Shown here: positions 8,651 through 16,095 of the stretch, piece by piece
How positions within the stretch are numbered: position 1 is the stretch's first letter
How the letters are laid out: each line of letters opens with the position of its first letter
Origin: DASRIA01 sp963724065
GTDB taxonomy: Bacteria; Actinomycetota; Thermoleophilia; Solirubrobacterales; JBBDJG01
Direction: 5' to 3'
DNA length: 64,000 nucleotides
NCBI GenBank assembly: GCA_963724065.1
Contig: CAVRTB010000005.1
Coordinates: 186,001 to 250,000 of the forward strand
The notes under the pieces: model-generated
Seen by the model: only the letters and a program-made list of their open reading frames with translations
What the model was told of the DNA's origin: nothing
Databases searched by the model: none
Made by a program: the position numbers and the translations under genes

Positions 8651-9156
8651 GCGGGAGGCCGGCGCTCCGGCATCTGGATGCGCGCGAGCGCCTTCACTAG
8701 GTACCAGAACATCGTCCCGGCGAGCGCCACGATCGCCAGCGCGAGCGCGGCCCCGAGGATCGTCTCGGCCTTGATCAGCAGCAGCGACCAGATCACGATC
8801 AGCAGCGCCAGCAGAGTCTGGAAGCCGAGCACGGCCCAATAGCGCGACAGCCACAGGCCGGTCGCCATCGCCCCCATGAGGGCCGCATAGACCAGCGTGC
8901 CCAATTTGCGTGTCTCGCTGTCCTGCACCTCGACCCCGATTGCGAAAAGGACGATCGTCGAGACGGCCATCCCGGTCGTGATCACCGCCGCGATCGTGAC
9001 GACGAGCGGGCGCTCGCCGCGCTCGAGCGGCACGAGCTGCTCGCGCGCGATGTCGTTCTTGCTGAGCTTCGCGGCCGGCTCGGCGGCCGGTGGCGGCGCC
9101 GGCGGGCGCTCCCGGCGGCGCTTTCGATCGCGCTTTGCCTTCTCGCGCCCGGGCAT
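8647..9156 (-). CDS. Four-helix membrane protein with basic N-terminus, function unknown
   Basis: 169 aa. Residues 1-48 are highly basic and proline/alanine-rich ('KAKRDRKRRRERPPAPPP'); four hydrophobic helices then follow at about 50-75, 88-106, 109-131 and 134-155. I do not recognise the family. It lies 3 bases downstream of thiE and overlaps the methyltransferase start by four bases, so it is probably the tail of the thi transcript or the head of the methyltransferase-sulfotransferase group. Confidence 0.8.
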   Translation of the reverse strand: MPGREKAKRDRKRRRERPPAPPPAAEPAAKLSKNDIAREQLVPLERGERPLVVTIAAVITTGMAVSTIVLFAIGVEVQDSETRKLGTLVYAALMGAMATGLWLSRYWAVLGFQTLLALLIVIWSLLLIKAETILGAALALAIVALAGTMFWYLVKALARIQMPERRPPA

Positions 9157-9159
9157 CCG

Positions 9160-9846
9160 TTAGCTGCGTGTCCCGGCCGGGGCGGCCGCCTCGATGCGCG
9201 CGCGAATCTCGCGCGTCGCGGCGGCGGGATCGGCGGCGTCGCAAATCGCGCGCACCACGGCGACGCGCTCGGCCCCCGCGGCGAGGACCTCGCCCACGTG
9301 GCGCGCGTCCACGCCGCCGATCGCGAAGAACGGGAACGCTGCGTGCGCGGCGGCGTGGTGGACCAGCTCCAGCCCGACCTCGGCGTACTCGGGCTTCGTC
9401 GGCGTGGCGTACACCGGGCCGACCGAGATGTAGTCGACGTCCCGGGCCGCGCCGATCTGCAGCGTCGAGTGCGTGGAGAGGCCGATCAGGGCGTCCTGTC
9501 CGACCATGCGCCGCACCTCCGCCGGTTCGGCGTCGTCCTGCCCGATGTGGACGCCGTCGGCTCCGCAGGCGATCGCCAGCTCGGGGCGGTCGTTGACTAT
9601 GAAGAGCGCGTCGTACGCATCGCACATGCGCCGGAAGACGCGGCCGGCGCGCACGATCTCACGCTCGTCGCCGTCTTTCTCGCGCAGCTGGACGATGTCG
9701 ACGCCCGCCTGGAGCGCCGGCCGCAGCAGGTCCTCGGGCCCATGCCCGCCCGGGTACGCCTCGCACACGAGGTACAGCCGTGCGCGGCGCAACCAGTCGC
9801 GGCGGCGCTCCGCAACGCCCTCGGTATCGCCCGGCGCAAACGTCAT
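9160..9846 (-). CDS. thiE: Thiamine-phosphate synthase
   Basis: 228 aa TIM-barrel enzyme that joins HMP-PP and thiazole phosphate to thiamine phosphate. Visible signatures: 'LYLVCEAYPGG' first strand, 'GVDIVQLREKDGDER' (pyrophosphate-binding), 'FIVNDRPELAIACGADGVH' and 'GQDD', then 'YISVGPVYATPTKPE' and 'FFAIGGVDARHV'. The ATG at 9846 overlaps the thiG stop by four bases (ATGA); the frame is open further upstream but reads as arginine-rich shadow of thiG, so this start is chosen. Part of the riboswitch-controlled thiO-thiS-thiG-thiE unit. Confidence 0.94.
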   Translation of the reverse strand: MTFAPGDTEGVAERRRDWLRRARLYLVCEAYPGGHGPEDLLRPALQAGVDIVQLREKDGDEREIVRAGRVFRRMCDAYDALFIVNDRPELAIACGADGVHIGQDDAEPAEVRRMVGQDALIGLSTHSTLQIGAARDVDYISVGPVYATPTKPEYAEVGLELVHHAAAHAAFPFFAIGGVDARHVGEVLAAGAERVAVVRAICDAADPAAATREIRARIEAAAPAGTRS

Positions 9847-10643
9847 CGGTCTAACGATACGTCGCCGAACTGCGGCCTGCCCTCCGTCTCGGTGGAGGCG
9901 GTGGCGTGCAGCTTGCGCGGGATCCGGCCCGCCTCGCGAGCGAGACGGCCGGCCTCCACGGCCCTGCGCATCGCGCCGGCCATCTTCACCGGGTCCTTTG
10001 CCCGAGCGATCGCGCTTGCCATCAGCACGCCGTCGCACCCGAGCTCCATCGCGATCGCCGCGTCGGAGGCCGTGCCGACGCCCGCATCGCAGATCACCGG
10101 TACGCCGGCCTGCTCGACGATGATCGCCAGGTTGTACGGGTTTCGGATGCCCATCCCGCTCCCGATCGGTGCGCCGAGCGGCATCACGGCCGCGCAGCCG
10201 GCGTCCTCGAGCCGTCGCGCCAGGATCGGATCGTCGTTCGTGTAGGGAAGCACCACGAAGCCCTCGTCCACGAGCGTCTGCGCGGCGTCCAGCAGCTCCG
10301 TCGCGTCCGGGAACAGGGTGCGATCGTCGCCGATCACCTCGAGCTTCACCCAGTCGGTCTCGTACGCCTCGCGCGCCATGCGCGCGGTCAGCACCGCGTC
10401 GTGTGCCGTGTAACAGCCCGCCGTGTTCGGAAGCAGGAACAACCCGGCGCGATCGAGCATCTCGACCATCGAGCCCGGCGCCCCCACCTCGATGCGCCGC
10501 AGCGCGACGGTGACGATCTCCGCGCCGGAGGCCTCGATCGCGTGCTCCATCACCTCGAGGCTGCGAAAGCCACCCGTACCCATGATCAGCCGCGAGCCCC
10601 AGCGTCGCCCGGCGATCTCCAGCTCGTTGCGGGCATCGCTCAT
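9843..10643 (-). CDS. thiG: Thiazole synthase
   Basis: 266 aa, normal length. It condenses DXP, dehydroglycine (from ThiO) and ThiS thiocarboxylate to the thiazole phosphate. The Schiff-base lysine is K100 in 'DWVKLEVIGD'; other signatures are 'SRLIMGTGGF', 'LLPNTAGCYTA', 'MPLGAPIGSGMGIRNPYN' and 'VICDAGVGTASDAA'. It sits seven bases after thiS and overlaps thiE by four bases. Expected to act with ThiS and ThiO encoded just upstream. Confidence 0.96.
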   Translation of the reverse strand: MSDARNELEIAGRRWGSRLIMGTGGFRSLEVMEHAIEASGAEIVTVALRRIEVGAPGSMVEMLDRAGLFLLPNTAGCYTAHDAVLTARMAREAYETDWVKLEVIGDDRTLFPDATELLDAAQTLVDEGFVVLPYTNDDPILARRLEDAGCAAVMPLGAPIGSGMGIRNPYNLAIIVEQAGVPVICDAGVGTASDAAIAMELGCDGVLMASAIARAKDPVKMAGAMRRAVEAGRLAREAGRIPRKLHATASTETEGRPQFGDVSLDR

Positions 10644-10650
10644 GCCGGGA

Positions 10651-10860
10651 TCATCCCCCCTGGATCGCGCCGAGCACCTCGACGCGCTGCCCGTCGGCGA
10701 GCTCGGTGCTGTCCCACCTGCTGCGCGGCACCACCTCCGCGTCCACGGCGACCGCGACTCCGCGACCGTCCCCGTCGCGCCCGGCGGCCTCGCGCACGAG
10801 GCCCGCGACGGTCGTGCGCTCGGGCAGGTCGCGCGCCGCGCCGTTCACGAAGACCCTCAT
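10651..10860 (-). CDS. thiS: Sulfur carrier protein ThiS
   Basis: 69 aa ubiquitin-like carrier ending in the required Gly-Gly ('VEVLGAIQGG'), which is adenylylated and thiocarboxylated before donating sulfur to the thiazole. It begins with the typical 'MRVFVNGAARDLP'. Slightly longer than most ThiS because of a glycine/arginine-rich insertion around residues 27-33. Its ATG overlaps the thiO stop by four bases. No thiF-like activating enzyme is in the window, so one must be encoded elsewhere. Confidence 0.92.
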   Translation of the reverse strand: MRVFVNGAARDLPERTTVAGLVREAAGRDGDGRGVAVAVDAEVVPRSRWDSTELADGQRVEVLGAIQGG

Positions 10861-12026
10861 CGCGCCGCCTCTGAATGGGATCCGGCCGGCGTGGCCGCGA
10901 AGCGCGCGGGTGAGAACGGTGCGAGCTCAGGTGGCAGCGGGGCGCCGCACAGCGCGCCGGCGACGGCGTCGGCCGTGAGCGGGGCGAGCAGGATCCCGTT
11001 GCGCCAATGCCCGGTCGCCCACACGAGTCCGGGCGCGGCGCCCTCGCCCACGATCGGCCCGTTGTCCGGCGTCCCCGGGCGCAGGCCGGCCGCGGACTCC
11101 ACCAGCTCCAGCTCGGCGACGCCCGGAAGCACCTCGTAGGCGCGGCGCAGAAGCTCGAGCACCCCGCCCGCGGTGACAGACCGGTCCCATCCCTTTTCCT
11201 CGACGGTCGCCCCGACGACCAGGCGGCCGTCCTCGCGCGGCACCGCATAGACCTCCGTCGTGCGGATCACGCGCGTGGCCGGCACGGTCACCGGCGGGCG
11301 GGCGCGCAGGCGCAGGATCTGGCCCTTCACCGGTCGCACCGGGATGCGTGCGCCGGCGGGCAGTTCGAGTGCGCCGGACTGCGCTCCCGCGGCGACGACG
11401 ACGGTGCGTGCGGCGAGCCGCTCGCCACCTGCCAGCTCGACGGTCGCCGGCCCGTCGAACGACGCCCGGGTGACGCGCGCGCCCGTCCGCAACTCGCCCC
11501 CGGCTGCGCCGAGGGCGCGGGTCAGCGCCCCAACCAGCGCGCGCGGCGCAACCTGGTGGTCGTGCGCTGCCAGCACCCCGCCCGCGATCCCCGGCGCGAG
11601 GCCCGGCTCGATGCGCCGACACTCCCGTGGCGCCAGCCAGCGTGCCTCGAGCCCGAGCGAGCGCTGATGGTCGTGCAGGCGGTGTAGCTGCTCGGCCTCG
11701 TCGCGGTCGACCGCGACGCTCAGCGTCCCGGTCTCGCGATACCCGCAGCTCGACCCGCTCGCGCACGCGAGCTCGTCCGCGAACCGCGGCCACCGCGCCG
11801 CGCCCGCGAGGTTCAGGGCAGTGAGGGCCTCCTCCCCGAAGTCCGTTTCGGTGACCGGCGCAAGCATCCCGGCGGCGACCCCGGTGGCGCCGTGCGCGGG
11901 CTCGTGCGCATCGAGCACCAGCGTGCGAAGCCCGCGCTGGGCGCAACGCCATCCGATCGCGACCCCGATCGCTCCCGCCCCGATGACGATCACCTCATGG
12001 GCGCCCGTCCCGTTTTGCGCCTTCAA
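10857..12026 (-). CDS. thiO: Glycine oxidase ThiO
   Basis: 389 aa FAD-dependent D-amino-acid-oxidase-type enzyme making dehydroglycine for ThiG (the aerobic route, in place of ThiH). FAD motif 'VIVIGAGAIGVAIGWRC' near residue 13; 'GATGVAAGMLAPVTE' binds FAD; the C-terminal 'AAGLRPGTPDNGPIVGE' and 'WATGHWRNGILLAPLTA' match the family. The start is TTG at 12026, with a purine-rich AGGTGGGG Shine-Dalgarno about 5-8 bases upstream that lies at the 3' edge of the TPP aptamer, so ligand binding can hide it. First gene of the thiOSGE operon. Confidence 0.94.
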   Translation of the reverse strand: MKAQNGTGAHEVIVIGAGAIGVAIGWRCAQRGLRTLVLDAHEPAHGATGVAAGMLAPVTETDFGEEALTALNLAGAARWPRFADELACASGSSCGYRETGTLSVAVDRDEAEQLHRLHDHQRSLGLEARWLAPRECRRIEPGLAPGIAGGVLAAHDHQVAPRALVGALTRALGAAGGELRTGARVTRASFDGPATVELAGGERLAARTVVVAAGAQSGALELPAGARIPVRPVKGQILRLRARPPVTVPATRVIRTTEVYAVPREDGRLVVGATVEEKGWDRSVTAGGVLELLRRAYEVLPGVAELELVESAAGLRPGTPDNGPIVGEGAAPGLVWATGHWRNGILLAPLTADAVAGALCGAPLPPELAPFSPARFAATPAGSHSEAAR

Positions 12027-12033
12027 AGCCCCA

Positions 12034-12120
12034 CCTTTCCTGCGCCGGCATTACCCGGATCAGGTTCGACGGTCGGCGGCCATCAACCGCCCTCTCAGCC
12101 CACGCCGGGCTCCCGTGCCC
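12034..12120 (-). promoter_or_regulatory. TPP (THI-box) riboswitch controlling thiOSGE
   Basis: Read on the minus strand the leader contains the two conserved aptamer blocks: 'GGGCTGAGAGGG' (about 12092-12103) and 'ACCTGATCCGGGTAATGC' then 'GCGCAGGAA' (about 12039-12066), separated by a variable GGCGGT/ACCGCC-rich hairpin. These are the diagnostic bases of the thiamine pyrophosphate riboswitch. The thiO Shine-Dalgarno begins right after the aptamer, favouring translational control. A perfect 7-bp inverted repeat (12035-12041 with 12129-12135) encloses the aptamer and takes in purines next to the Shine-Dalgarno. Confidence 0.95.
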
Positions 12121-12141
12121 TCCATTGTAGGAAAGTCCTGC

Positions 12142-13041
12142 TCAGCGCAGAAGCCGCTCCATGAGCGCCTTCTGCGCATGCAGGCGGTTCTCGGCCTGGT
12201 CCCAGACGGCCGAGCGCTCGCCGTAGAGAAGCTCCTCGGTGATCTCCTCGCCGGGGTGCGCGGGGAGGCAGTGCATCACGATCGCGTCGTCCCGCGCGTG
12301 GGCAAGCAGGTCCGCGTCGAGCCGATAGGGCGCGAGCAGCTCCCGCCGGCGGCCCGCGTCCTCCTCGTCCCCCATGCTCACCCAGACGTCCGTGTAGAGG
12401 GCGTGTGCCCCGGTCGCGGCGCTCACCGGATCGTCGACCACGCTCGCGAGCCGGCCGGCCTGCGCGACGAGCTGCGCGTCGGGCCGCAGATCGGGAGGAG
12501 TGGCCGCGACGACCTCGACGCCGGCGAGCGCGCCCAGCAGCATCAGCGACTGGCACACGTTGTTGCCGTCGCCGACGTAGGCGACGCGCACGCCGTCCAG
12601 CGAGCCGAAGCGCTCCCGGAGGGTCAGCAGGTCCGCGAGCGCCTGGCACGGGTGGTGCATCGGGGTGAGGGCGTTCACGACCGGTATGTCGGCGTAGCGC
12701 GCGAGCTCATCGATGACCTCCTGCGCGCCGACCCGCACGACGATCGCGTCGACATAGCGCGACAGCACCATCGCCGTGTCGCGCACCGACTCCCCGCGGG
12801 CGAGTTGCAGCTCCTCGCTGCGCATCAGCATCGCGTGCCCGCCGAGCTGCTCGATGCCGACCTGGAAGGAGATGCGGGTGCGCGTCGAGGGCTTCTCGAA
12901 CAGGAGCGCGACGCTGCGCCCGCGCAGTGACTCCGGACCCTCGCGGTGCAGCGCCTTGATCTCGAGCGCACGGCGCAGCAGGTCGTGCAGCTCGGCGGCC
13001 TTAAGCTCGGTGCCGGTAATGAAGTGCTGCGGACTGCTCAC
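12142..13041 (-). CDS. argF: Ornithine carbamoyltransferase
   Basis: 299 aa from GTG. All family motifs are present: carbamoyl phosphate binding 'STRTR' (52-56), 'HPCQALADLLT', the ornithine-side 'DVWVSMGDE' and 'MHCLPAHPGEEI'. It converts ornithine and carbamoyl phosphate to citrulline in arginine synthesis. No other arginine gene adjoins it; downstream on the same strand comes the TPP riboswitch. The EEP gene starts divergently 16 bases away. A TAGACT hexamer ends six bases before the GTG and no Shine-Dalgarno is visible, suggesting leaderless initiation. Confidence 0.96.
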   Translation of the reverse strand: MSSPQHFITGTELKAAELHDLLRRALEIKALHREGPESLRGRSVALLFEKPSTRTRISFQVGIEQLGGHAMLMRSEELQLARGESVRDTAMVLSRYVDAIVVRVGAQEVIDELARYADIPVVNALTPMHHPCQALADLLTLRERFGSLDGVRVAYVGDGNNVCQSLMLLGALAGVEVVAATPPDLRPDAQLVAQAGRLASVVDDPVSAATGAHALYTDVWVSMGDEEDAGRRRELLAPYRLDADLLAHARDDAIVMHCLPAHPGEEITEELLYGERSAVWDQAENRLHAQKALMERLLR

Positions 13042-13047
13042 GGACAG

Positions 13048-13053
13048 AGTCTA
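13048..13053 (-). promoter_or_regulatory. Candidate -10 element of a leaderless argF promoter
   Basis: TAGACT on the minus strand ends six bases before the argF GTG in the 15-base gap between divergent genes. No clear -35. Confidence 0.4.
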
Positions 13054-13056
13054 AGG

Positions 13057-13905
13057 ATGCGCGAGCTCGACGTCCTGACGTGGAACGTCTACCACGGCCG
13101 CGATGCGCCGCCAAACCGCGCGCTGCGGACGTTGGGCTCGCTGATCCTGCGCACGGACGAGCACGACGAGACGCACGTACACGTGAACCGGCCGCTACGA
13201 GAGGAGTTCGTCGCGATGATCGCGCGTGCGCGGTGGGACGTGTGCCTGCTCCAGGAGGTTCCGCCGTCCTGGGACGCCACGCTCGCGCGCGGCTGCGGCG
13301 CGGCCTCGTACGTGTCGCTCACTTCGCGCAACTGGCTCGCGCCGGTCCGCAACCGGCTGGCCTGGTGGAACCCGGGCCTGATGGGCTCTTGGGAGGGCGG
13401 CTCGAACATCACGCTCGTGAGGCCACCCTTGCGGATCGCCGGGACGAGCCGCTCACTCTTGCTCAACCCCTTCCCGGGGCGCGCGCTGCGCGAGCGTCGC
13501 ACGATGTCGTTCGTGCGCGTGCGCGGTGACGGCACCGACGTCTGCATCGCCAATCTGCACCTGACGGCCGGCTCGCCCGCGCGGGCCGAGCGGGAGGCCC
13601 AGCGCGCCGCCGCGACGGCGGTGCGCTGGGCGGGCGCGCACGCTGCGCTGATCGTCGGCGGGGACTTCAACCTCCGGCCGCGCGCCACCGGCGTCTTCGC
13701 CGAGCTCGAGCGCGAGCATGGCCTTTCGCCGCCCACGGCGCCGGACGCGCTCGACCACCTGCTGGCGCGAGCACTCGAGGTGGTCCGCCCGCCGCGCACC
13801 TGGCCCGCAGAGCGCCGCGAGCTCGACGTGCCGGTGGGCCTCGAGACCCGGCGGCTGCGGCTGTCCGATCACGCACCCGTCGAGGCGGCCTATGGGGTGC
13901 GATAG
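13057..13905 (+). CDS. Endonuclease/exonuclease/phosphatase (EEP) family protein
   Basis: 282 aa. The EEP fold is seen from 'LDVLTWNVYHGRD' (Asn metal-site loop), 'WDVCLLQEVPPSWDA' (catalytic Glu), 'VCIANLHLTA', 'ALIVGGDFNLRP' (catalytic Asp/Asn) and the closing 'LRLSDHAPVEAAYGVR' (general-base His). All metal and catalytic residues are therefore present, so a Mg-dependent phosphodiesterase or phosphatase activity is expected; DNA repair, lipid or nucleotide substrates cannot be told apart. No signal peptide, hence cytoplasmic. ATG at 13057 is chosen because the frame upstream lies inside the divergent argF. Confidence 0.9.
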   Translation: MRELDVLTWNVYHGRDAPPNRALRTLGSLILRTDEHDETHVHVNRPLREEFVAMIARARWDVCLLQEVPPSWDATLARGCGAASYVSLTSRNWLAPVRNRLAWWNPGLMGSWEGGSNITLVRPPLRIAGTSRSLLLNPFPGRALRERRTMSFVRVRGDGTDVCIANLHLTAGSPARAEREAQRAAATAVRWAGAHAALIVGGDFNLRPRATGVFAELEREHGLSPPTAPDALDHLLARALEVVRPPRTWPAERRELDVPVGLETRRLRLSDHAPVEAAYGVR

Positions 13906-13917
13906 CGTTAGTCGGCA

Positions 13918-14436
13918 ATGGCGCGATCTGGCAGGTCAGCGCGCGGCAAGCCTGCCGCCGCCGGAGTACGCGAGCGGCACACCCCCACGACCGGGAGTGC
14001 GGCAGCGGATGCTTCCCCCGGAAAGGTCGCGACCGCGCGAGACCGGCTCGTGCGAAGCGTCCTCTCGCCGGTCAACGCCGTGCTGCTGACACGCCGTCAC
14101 ATCGAGGAGGTCCTGGACGACGCGGTCGCGCGTGGGCGCATGACCCGCGGTGACGCCCAGGAGATGATCCAGAGCCTGCTCACCCGCGGAGCGCGCGCGA
14201 CCGACGACCTGCTCTCCGACGTGGAGCGGATGCTCGGTGCCAGCGGCGATTCGCTCGAGGGCCCGACCGAGGGCGGCTCACACCCGCTTCCCGGCTACGA
14301 CGACTTGTCCGCCGCGCAGGTGCTCGAGCGCCTCGACGGCCTTCCTCCGGCGGACCTGCGCAAGCTGCGCGACTACGAGGCCAGGCACGGGAACCGCAAA
14401 ACGGTGCTCGACAAGATCGACCGCAAGCTGCGCTAG
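13918..14436 (+). CDS. Phasin-like / polyhydroxyalkanoate-regulator-like small helical protein
   Basis: 172 aa. The first ~40 residues are basic and disordered (S/A/R/G-rich). Residues ~45-115 form an amphipathic helical region ('LTRRHIEEVLDDAVARGRMT', 'GDAQEMIQSLLTRGARATDD') resembling phasin-like proteins annotated as PHA granule or synthesis regulators. The C-terminal ~45 residues ('LERLDGLPPADLRKLRDYE' then 'HGNRKTVLDKIDRKLR') resemble the small helical fold seen in actinobacterial nucleoid or granule-associated proteins. It starts 13 bases after the EEP stop. Function is inferred only weakly; no PHA synthase is nearby. Confidence 0.75.
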   Translation: MARSGRSARGKPAAAGVRERHTPTTGSAAADASPGKVATARDRLVRSVLSPVNAVLLTRRHIEEVLDDAVARGRMTRGDAQEMIQSLLTRGARATDDLLSDVERMLGASGDSLEGPTEGGSHPLPGYDDLSAAQVLERLDGLPPADLRKLRDYEARHGNRKTVLDKIDRKLR

Positions 14437-14596
14437 CGGCCCTTCTCAAAACGTTTCACCGAAAATGGCGGTCTCCGGAACCACCATGCGGCGTCCTCGG
14501 GAGCCCGCGTACCCACCGGTACGCGGGCTCCCTGCGTCCTTGCCTGGCGGCCCCGGAGCCAGCGCCATTGCCTGGCGAACGTTCCGAGAAGGACCA
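14433..14596. repeat. 160-bp long-palindrome intergenic element, copy 1
   Basis: The whole gap between two convergent genes folds on itself. The outer arms (14438-14461 and 14571-14595) are imperfect inverted repeats sharing CCTTCTC and AACGTT; inner arms continue with AATGGCG/CGCCATT and CTCCGG/CCGGAG; the centre is a perfect 15-bp hairpin (14500-14514 with 14519-14533, GGGAGCCCGCGTACC and its complement) with a 4-base loop. The left 68 bases recur at 18389-18322 on the minus strand at 57/68 identity without gaps. It could be a bidirectional terminator or a small non-autonomous mobile element (MITE/REP-like). No T-tract follows. Confidence 0.75.
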
Positions 14597-16081
14597 CTAG
14601 ATCTCGTCCAGCATCACGGCGAAGTCGATGCGCTCGCCGGTGACGCGGTCGAGTAACTCATCGGCGTTCAGGCGCTGGCCCTCGCTCCAGATCCCGCGCA
14701 GTAGCTCGCCCGCGGCCCGATCCGCAAACCACTCCTGCCCGAAGCGCTCACGCAGCAGCTTGCGCAGGCGCGTCTCGAAGGCCCACGCGCGCAGGTAGTT
14801 GGCGGCGTAGTAGCCGCCGTCGACGTCCGACAGCCAGGTGCGCGAGGGCCACTCGATGCCGACCGCGTCCCCGAGCAGGGCGGAGTAGAGCCCGGGCATT
14901 TCCGAGAGCGGACGGGTCCCGTCGTGCAGCTCGAGCTCGTAGGAGAGCTTCGCCGCGTAGCGGCGCAGGAACAGGAGCTTGCTCGCCCGCGTGTAGCCCA
15001 CGTAGTCGCCCGCGTCGGTCACGCCGAGCGTCGCCTCGAGCCAGACAGGATCCTCCGTCAGGTGCTCGAGCAGGAAGGCGAACCCTTCCGTGACCGAGTT
15101 GTCGCCGAGATGGCGGAACTCGAACGGCAGCGCGGCATCGACGTGCGCGTAGTGCTCGGTGTGGCCCGCCTCGTGGAAGAGTGCGGCGAAGTCGTCGCGA
15201 CCGCCGTGGCGCGGGATCACGAGATAGACCTCGCCGGGCACCTGCACGGGAGCGCAGAACGCGCGCGGGCTCTTCAGCGGGCGCTGCTCGGTGTCGAGCC
15301 GCACGTTCTGCTGGCGGTCGAGCGCGATTCCCAGGCCCGCGAGGGTCTGCTCGAGCGCGGGTATCAGCCGATCCGGCGGGAACAGGTCGTCGAAGCCGCG
15401 TGCGCGGAAGAAGTAGGGAAGGTCCGCGCGGCTCATCTGGTCGAGGCCGAGGCCCACCTGACTGCGCACGTGCGGCTCGATCGCAGGCCCGTAACCGGCG
15501 GCGGTCGCGCCCAGGAACGCGCTCGTCTGGCGCTCGAGTGCCGCGAGGTCGATCTGCTTGAGATCCTCGTACATGGCGCGGTAGCTGTCCCACTCCAGCT
15601 CTCGGGCGAGCTCGTGTGCGCGCTCGAGAGTGCGCAGGTGAAGCGGGTTCAGCTCCCGTTCGAGCGCCTCCAGACGAGCCTCCTCGATCACCGCGCGCCT
15701 GCCCGGATCGGGCTCGTTCGCCTGCGTCACGGCGCTCTGGCGGTAGGGCAGGCGCTCGCCTCCGACCTCGAGCTCGAGCGCCGCCTCGCGCTCGGCCAGC
15801 TCGGCCTCCTCGCGCTTGGTCTCCCGGCCGAGGAACCCGCCGACCGCCAGCTCGAGCAGGTAGCGCGCGCGCCGGGCGAGGTCTCCGGTCGTGCTCTCGA
15901 CGCGCTCACGCAGCCCGTCGATCACGTCGCGCTCGAAGAGCGCGGCGTGGCGCTCATAGATCTCCTCGATCTCGAACTCCTCCTTGTGTCCCGCGTAGTG
16001 GAGGTAGTACTCGCGGTCCATCTCGCCGACGAATTGCTCGCAGGCGCGAGCGTGAGTGTCGAGGTCGAGCGGCAAGGGCAT
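14597..16081 (-). CDS. M3-like zinc metallopeptidase (oligoendopeptidase F-like)
   Basis: 494 aa, almost entirely alpha-helical. The gluzincin zinc site is 'LFHEAGHTEHY' (HExxH at 303-307) with the third ligand Glu in 'NSVTEGFAFLLEH' about 25 residues later, the spacing of M3/thimet-type peptidases. The N-terminal ~250 residues are charged helices that would form the lid of the deep active-site channel. No signal peptide, so cytoplasmic peptide turnover is the likely role; peptide specificity is unknown. Shorter than classical PepF (~600 aa), so it belongs to a compact M3-like subfamily. It starts divergently 14 bases from the RNA methyltransferase gene. Confidence 0.88.
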   Translation of the reverse strand: MPLPLDLDTHARACEQFVGEMDREYYLHYAGHKEEFEIEEIYERHAALFERDVIDGLRERVESTTGDLARRARYLLELAVGGFLGRETKREEAELAEREAALELEVGGERLPYRQSAVTQANEPDPGRRAVIEEARLEALERELNPLHLRTLERAHELARELEWDSYRAMYEDLKQIDLAALERQTSAFLGATAAGYGPAIEPHVRSQVGLGLDQMSRADLPYFFRARGFDDLFPPDRLIPALEQTLAGLGIALDRQQNVRLDTEQRPLKSPRAFCAPVQVPGEVYLVIPRHGGRDDFAALFHEAGHTEHYAHVDAALPFEFRHLGDNSVTEGFAFLLEHLTEDPVWLEATLGVTDAGDYVGYTRASKLLFLRRYAAKLSYELELHDGTRPLSEMPGLYSALLGDAVGIEWPSRTWLSDVDGGYYAANYLRAWAFETRLRKLLRERFGQEWFADRAAGELLRGIWSEGQRLNADELLDRVTGERIDFAVMLDEI

Positions 16082-16095
16082 GCCAGGATACGGGT

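Noticed and set aside
8651..9625. Upstream extension of the methyltransferase reading frame
   Set aside because: Runs through the membrane protein and thiE in another frame and reads as low-complexity Arg/Gly; start moved to TTG 8650.
12946..13056. N-terminal extension of the EEP protein
   Set aside because: Lies wholly inside the divergent argF coding region; the ATG at 13057 gives the complete fold.
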